In this document: piece after piece, positions 59,177 to 64,000 of the stretch
Layout: each line of letters starts with the position of its first letter
Numbering within the stretch: position 1 is the first letter of the stretch
Assembly: GCA_914767715.1 (NCBI GenBank)
Contig: OU612067.1
Location: 29,672,162-29,736,161 of the forward strand
Length of the DNA stretch: 64,000 bases
Reading direction: 5' to 3'
Origin: Membranipora membranacea
Taxonomy: Eukaryota; Bryozoa; Gymnolaemata; Cheilostomatida; Membraniporidae
The notes under the pieces: generated by a model
Seen by the model: the letters and a program-made list of their open reading frames with translations, nothing else
Database searches by the model: none
What the model was told of the DNA's origin: nothing
Program-made: the position numbers and the translations under genes

Positions 59177-59569
59177 TTATTTACATTTCTGCTGAATGGT
59201 GGCATTCAATACATTTATAGTATGTTCAGGAATGTCGTTGATAAGTTTAGTGTAGTGGTCAAGGAAAATATCTTTGTCCTTAATACCATTGACAAGTATG
59301 GTAGATGTTGTATTATAAAAGTTCGTAGTGTATAAAGATTTTTTTCCTCTCTTCTTGGTTTTAACTGTGACCACTACAGCGACTACAGTTGTTTTTGTTT
59401 GATCCCGGTTGGTCTGTAAAGAGGTGTAAAGTCCTTGCTCTTTTAACGAGGACTGGAAGTTAGCTTTGACAACCTCGTATGTTGCAGAATTGCACACCAG
59501 TACGATTTGAATGTTTTCCTTTTTATCTTGTTTAACGTTTTTATCCGTTGACTTGTGGTGCCTGATCAA
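59177..59569 (-). CDS. LINE upstream ORF (third ORF)
   Basis: 130 codons on the same strand, directly before ORF1. The C-terminal half reads KSLYTTNFYNTTSTILVNGI, then LDHYTKLINDIPEHTINVL. A 'xxYHTTxxxLVNG' segment is, from memory, common at the start of ORF1 regions in invertebrate LINEs. Here it is a separate reading frame from the coiled-coil ORF. Either this family has a split ORF1 or a lost readthrough joins them. Confidence 0.55.
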   Translation of the reverse strand: MIRHHKSTDKNVKQDKKENIQIVLVCNSATYEVVKANFQSSLKEQGLYTSLQTNRDQTKTTVVAVVVTVKTKKRGKKSLYTTNFYNTTSTILVNGIKDKDIFLDHYTKLINDIPEHTINVLNATIQQKCK

Positions 59570-60187
59570 ATCATGATGTTGGTGATCAGATAGAGTTTGT
59601 TTAATATATTTAATCCTTGATCATGCCATGATGTAAATTCTCAGGGCATATAAGGTAATTTTGTGAACCCGAGTTATCTCCACATCTCGAAAAGGCCAAA
59701 ATTCATATAAATTATAAAGCGAAAAACTTCTTTTGTGGCTGGCATAAAAATTTATCAAGCTACAGACCTCAAATTTTCAGGACACACTCACAAACTGTGT
59801 ATTTCTTTGCCCCCCATGAAAGTGGAATAATTGCATACATAAGCCGGCAGCAGGGCAGCAATTTATATCATTTTTTAACCGTTTTCTGTAAAGCTTTCGA
59901 TATGTTGGTAGATATTTTCCTTGTTTACTAAAGAAAATAACCACTATGTTCCTCAGAAGATGAGCAATCCAATGATATAAAAATTTGTGGTGTCAGACCA
60001 TTTGAAGCCATGCTGCTGCTCAAAAGAAAATGTGCTTCTACATTATTTTATTGATTTGCGATGATTTAGCTGATCACAAATATGCTGATTGTGTGTGTAT
60101 TCATCATCAGTAATGTAATGTAATTATTGTAATACAGAATTCATGCTCCACTAAATTTAAGGCAGACACTCTTATTTAGATACAACA

Positions 60188-60257
60188 TGTCTGTGTAGCT
60201 CAGTGGATAATTCTCTATTTCGTCAACGCAGAGCCCTGGGTTCGAGTTGGTGCCAAA
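60188..60257 (+). repeat. tRNA-like SINE head, copy 1
   Basis: GTAGCTCAGTGGATAA (A-box-like) and GGGTTCGAGTTGG (B-box-like) at tRNA spacing. No complete cloverleaf. The same sequence occurs at 61105. Confidence 0.6.
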
Positions 60258-61103
60258 CTTTTTATACTCTCAATATGGCTATAAATCATATGATTGTAAA
60301 GAGGAAGCCATTTTCGTTGCAAACAAAATAAGTTGTCGAGCTACAGACCTCAGATATTCAGATCATACTCAAAAGATGCCCGCCATGAAAATGGAGTAGT
60401 TGCATACATATGCCGGCAGCAGGGCAGCAATTTTATCATTTTCAAACTGTTTTCACTAAAGCTCTCGAAATGTTGGAAGATGTTTTCCTTTTTTACTAAA
60501 AAAATTAACACTATGTTCCTCGGGAGATGAGGAATCCAATGATATAAAAATTTGTGCTGTCAGACCTTTAGAAGTTATGCTGCTGTTCAAAAGATAATTT
60601 GGCTACACATTGTTTTACTGATTTGTGATGCTTTAGAAAAAGCTTCTTTTGTAGCTGGCATAAGAAAATATTGAGCTACAGACCTCAGATTTTCAGGACA
60701 CACTCACAAACTGTGTATTTCTTCGCCCCCATGAAAGTGGAATAATTTTATGCATAAGCCGGCAGCAGGGCAGCAATTAATATAATTTTTTAACTGTTTT
60801 CCATCAAGCTTTCGATATGTTGGTAGATATTTTCCTTGTTTACTAAAGAAAATAACCACTATGTTCCTCAGAAGATGAGCAATCCAATGATATAAAAATT
60901 TGTGGTGTCAGACCATTCGAAGCCATGCTGCTGCTCAAAAGAAAATGTGCTTCTACATTATTTTATTGATTTGCGATGATTTAGCTGATCACAAATATGC
61001 TGATTGTGTGTGTATTCATCATCAGTAATGTAATGTAATTATTGTAATACAGAATTCATGCTCCACTAAATTTAAGGCAGACACTCTTATTTTGATACAA
61101 CAT

Positions 61104-61172
61104 GTCTGTGTAGCTCAGTGGATAATTCTCTATTTCGTCAACGCAGAGCTCTTGGTTCGAGTTGGTGCTGCT
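61104..61172 (+). repeat. tRNA-like SINE head, copy 2
   Basis: Near-identical copy of 60188-60257 within the next tandem unit. The B box begins TGGTTCGAGTTGG. Confidence 0.6.
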
Positions 61173-61885
61173 GCTAAAAAGAAAATGTGCCTACACATTA
61201 TTTTACTGATTTGTGATGCTTTAGAGAAAGCTTCTTTTGTAGCTGGCATAATAAGCAATTATTGAGCTAAAGACCTCAGATTTTCAGGACATACACTGAG
61301 TTTCATGCCCCATATATCATTACCCAACCAGCAACATTATTGTATAATTAACCCTGCCTGCCAAATAAACTACATTCATTATTGCTATTGTATTGTTACA
61401 GTTCTAGCCCAGTTCTAGTCAATATTATATAATTGGATTGACATTGTATTCAATGAGTTTGTATTTAGATGACCAGGCAAGTTAGCTGCTACAATGAAAG
61501 CATTCCATTCGAATTGTCCTCCTCACAATTTTTGTAAGCACAACTCTTAGTATTGAGTATGATGAGCCGACAAAATACCTATGTTCAACTCTTCTGTGTT
61601 GTACTGTAGGCCTACCCTAAGCTATATCTTGTGCAATCTGAGAATGTAGGTAGCAACTGCATAAATAGAATACATCAGCTAAATTATGCTAGCAGAATGA
61701 TCACAAAACTTTGCTACTAATAAAAAAGTACAACATCGCTCACCAGTTGAGCGAGGATCTACTTTGTATTAATCGCCCTGCATGCCTAAGTGGAGAAAAG
61801 TGATATGCGAATGAGGCCATATTCTCCACAGAACTACCGAAAATATGCTGACTGATGCTAGAAACAGTGGCGTATATTAGCATTC

Positions 61886-62215
61886 ATATTAGCTCAGTGT
61901 GTAGAGCGTCTGCCTTAATCACTGTTAATAAGATTGTTGTGGGTTCGAATCCCTTCGGGGTCAGTTTTTTTTCAAATGGGTGCTTTATAACTGGAGCATT
62001 TTTACCGTAATCTTCTACTGCTATTGAGTTGTTTTCTGAAAGTACCCAACAGCTCAGTGAGCTATTGAAATACCTCTCTGCTTGCACTATTTTGCTACCG
62101 ATATGCAAAAATTTCCGTGGTGGGAGGGCGCTTAAGCGCCCCTCCCACACCCTCCCCGCCATGCCTACGGCGTGTGGATCGGGCTGTGCCCGATCATTAT
62201 GCTCATCTCTATAAA
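61886..62215 (+). repeat. tRNA-derived element with GC-rich hairpin tail
   Basis: ATTAGCTCAGTGTGTAGAGC has a perfect D-stem (GCTC/GAGC), and GTGGGTTCGAATCCC is a perfect B box. The anticodon region is disturbed by extra bases and the 5' flank does not pair with GGGGTCA, so it is not a tRNA gene. About 150 bp downstream is a GC-rich stretch with a near-palindrome TGGGAGGGCGCTTA/AGCGCCCCTCCCA (62121-62147) and a perfect hairpin GATCGGGCTGTGCCCGATC (62177-62195). Whether head and tail are one element is inference. Confidence 0.55.
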
Positions 62216-62219
62216 GTCA

Positions 62220-63180
62220 GTGAGTGAAATTTTTAAGAATATACACCCCTGGCTAGAAAACATACTTGGTGTCAAAGCATGCAGTATTAATACTGATTAT
62301 TGGCATAGTCTTAATCTACGCTCCTTGGGATTTTTTAGATTGAATGGCTCTGAGCAAGGATTTAGCTCTGAATGCTATGGTATGTGGGTAAAATGAGGCA
62401 AAGGTAAATCTATTGTAAACCTGGTATACATTCATTGCCTGTCTACAAAGGAGCTCTTGATGTTAAACTTTATCATTCCCAGCCATCTCAGTTATATGGT
62501 GTACAGGAAGCAATTGTGGCATTTTTCTCTCTCACTCTTGGATGGTAGTTCCCTAGCAGGTGTTGGCACTAGTACAGATAGTATTTAAATGTTAGGCTAG
62601 TGACAAGACAACAACGTTTACAGTAATACATTTTAAGCTGTCAGCTTGTGTGCCACAAGCAGGGAGGTTAGCCTTTAACAGGCATAATGACTTAATTACC
62701 TCAATATTCCTTGTCAAAATTTTTAATTATCGAATTAATTGTCGCTGGTAGTTAATCCTACACACACATTCCATTGCACTTGTAACAAGTCATCATGACA
62801 CACTTGTGGAATTAGAGAGACAGGATGTCATCGTAAGCTGACCTAACTTCCTGTCTTTTGCCGCTGATAATGAATGCGGTGAGTTTTTAATTTTGCGAAT
62901 GTACATGTTTACAATGATGGTTGTTTTGGTTAAAGTACAATCATGATCATTCTGTGACAGAAGAGTGAGGGGGCGGGAAGTTTTAACCTTTTATGAAAAA
63001 TACTAGATGGTTGACCAAATTCCATTTGTATATTTTCATCAAATTATTTCACCAAACTCTGCTTCCAAGCTCATCATAGTACAGAGTAACTATGCCAAAA
63101 ATGAGATTGCTTTGCAAAAAAATCTCTTGCGCCCTTATTATCCGGTGTTTCATTGATTTTCCTCTGCTACTTGGTCAACT
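62220..63180. other. No recognisable gene
   Basis: AT-rich. A short plus-strand frame (62172-62396) partly covers the hairpin island and has no recognised motif. Confidence 0.35.
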
Positions 63181-63181
63181 A

Positions 63182-63233
63182 CAAGAGCTGAGCCCGATAC
63201 AACATACAGTGGTTGTATCTGGCTCAGCTCTTG
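63182..63233. repeat. Near-perfect 22-bp stem hairpin
   Basis: The left arm (63182-63203, CAAGAGCTGAGCC and on) and right arm (63212-63233, ending GGCTCAGCTCTTG) are reverse complements with one mismatch. The loop is ATACAGTG. It could be a small foldback, part of a repeat or a small RNA hairpin. Nothing else in the window shares it. Confidence 0.6.
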
Positions 63234-63239
63234 ATAATC

Positions 63240-63945
63240 TGCTGCTAGCTCATTACGATAATCTGTGTGTTTGCCCAAAGGGCTAACCATTTTTAAATCT
63301 ACTGGTACCTTTTAAGTTCTGTGCAGGTTGCCTATGAATGCCAATGTCAACAAAATTAACATTCTGACTGGCTTATCTTGATTATGACTTCATGGGTAAA
63401 CAACTTGGATAACAACAATACATCCAATTATGCTTGAACTCAGCTGCTTGGCTAAGATGTTGATGTCAAGTAAAAGGTAATTGGCAAATAGACACTGAGA
63501 ATCTTGTTCAATTCAATAAGCTAATCCCATTGAAAGTGATCAGGCAGATTGAACTGTACATTGTAGCCACTGAATGCATGCATTGAAAAGTTTGGTATGT
63601 TGAAAGTTCTTTCAACCTAAAGGTTTATCAATGAATATCAAGACTGATTTCACCAACCTACTCCAGATTAATACAATTTTCAACTAAAAAGGTTTAATTT
63701 TTTTAGCATTTAATTTCAAATCAATTGCATGTAATTGAGTGATGTGGCTAGTATCGGGCAAAACAACATCGATGCATCAGTTCCATGTGATCTACCAAAT
63801 ACATTTCCTAGAAGTTTCGACCATTACAACAGGATTTCCACAATGCAGCCATAGTCTGGAGTTCCAATCAAGGAGTACTTTTACTCCTTGTTCCAATCAT
63901 TTCAACAAATTCCTGCCAAAGGAATACCCACACTGATATTTATTC
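63240..63945. other. No recognisable gene
   Basis: AT-rich spacer without coding signals. Confidence 0.35.
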
Positions 63946-63956
63946 TGTTATATATG

Positions 63957-64000
63957 AGACCGGTAGCTTAGACAGGCGGCTGGGTTACCAGATTAGAGGC
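63957..64000 (+). repeat. Possible tRNA-like SINE head cut by the window end
   Basis: GAGACCGGTAGCTTAGACAGG resembles an A-box context. The B-box part would lie outside the window. Confidence 0.35.

Larger units (their letters stand above)
59700..61310. repeat. Tandem repeats with embedded tRNA-like heads
   Basis: A block starting CTGGCATAA...GAGCTACAGACCTCA occurs at about 59736, 60655 and 61242, with a more diverged copy near 60332. AAGCCGGCAGCAGGGCAGCA recurs in the fuller copies. The distance between the best copies is about 920 bp. Each long unit contains one tRNA-like sequence. There are no long coding frames. Confidence 0.8.

Noticed and set aside
59700-61310. CRISPR-like repeat array
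   Set aside because: Repeats are hundreds of bases long, diverged and contain tRNA-like heads. There are no short regular repeats with unique spacers and the genome is eukaryotic.
61886-61970. Functional tRNA gene
   Set aside because: Perfect A and B box context, but no acceptor stem and a disturbed anticodon arm. The same holds for the tRNA-like sequences at 20.2, 50.1, 60.2 and 61.1 kb.
62029-62396. Plus-strand frames over the GC-rich island, considered as a bacterial insert
   Set aside because: The GC-rich part is only about 75 bp and is explained by hairpins. Both sides are ordinary AT-rich sequence of this window.

Overview
This window looks like a piece of AT-rich animal nuclear DNA, probably from a marine invertebrate such as a sponge or cnidarian, though the sequence alone does not fix the phylum. 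The reasons are GT-AG introns of roughly 100-400 bp, TATA and AATAAA signals, tRNA-derived SINEs with A and B boxes, several non-LTR retrotransposons, at least three hAT-type fragments and TTAA- or TA-flanked foldback elements. There is nothing bacterial: no operons, no Shine-Dalgarno-led gene runs and no CRISPR array.

Layout. 0-5 kb: scattered minus-strand exon-like pieces of one or more decayed genes, including a Walker A fragment. 5.3-8.5 kb: a 3.2-kb duplicated block whose second copy is at 46.5-49.3 kb. 8.6-10 kb: a decayed multi-exon gene of an unknown repetitive family. 12.5-14.9 kb: a reverse transcriptase relic, a hAT relic and a long-TIR MITE. 16.2-20 kb: a multi-exon hAT/ZMYM1-like gene with frameshifts. 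20.2-21.7 kb: two tRNA-derived SINEs. 22.9-28.6 kb: two LINE relics flanking the best ordinary gene of the window, at 24.0-25.0 kb. That gene is a compact three-exon secreted prepropeptide with TATA box, furin site and a C-terminal amidation/dibasic signal. 29.9-46.1 kb: a tandem segmental duplication. Each unit carries a two-exon gene for a predicted membrane-anchored, BEL/Pao-like aspartic peptidase. Unit 2 alone has also received a 2.5-kb LINE with an open 842-codon frame and a 355-bp MITE. 50-50.5 kb: a SINE beside a Ty3/gypsy-type integrase relic. 55.4-59.6 kb: a CR1/L2-group LINE with three ORF regions, its ORF2 split by a 673-bp palindromic TTAA element. 59.7-62.2 kb: tandem repeats containing tRNA-like heads and a GC-rich hairpin island.

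Two loci look like more than ordinary repeats. One is the secreted peptide precursor, which could be an RFamide-type neuropeptide precursor or a Gly/Arg-rich defence peptide. The other is the duplicated peptidase-only gene, which is spliced, begins with a predicted signal anchor and lacks the rest of a pol polyprotein. Most of the remaining DNA is transposon-derived. No functional pathway links the genes. All exon boundaries were read by eye from splice motifs and frame, with no transcript or database support.
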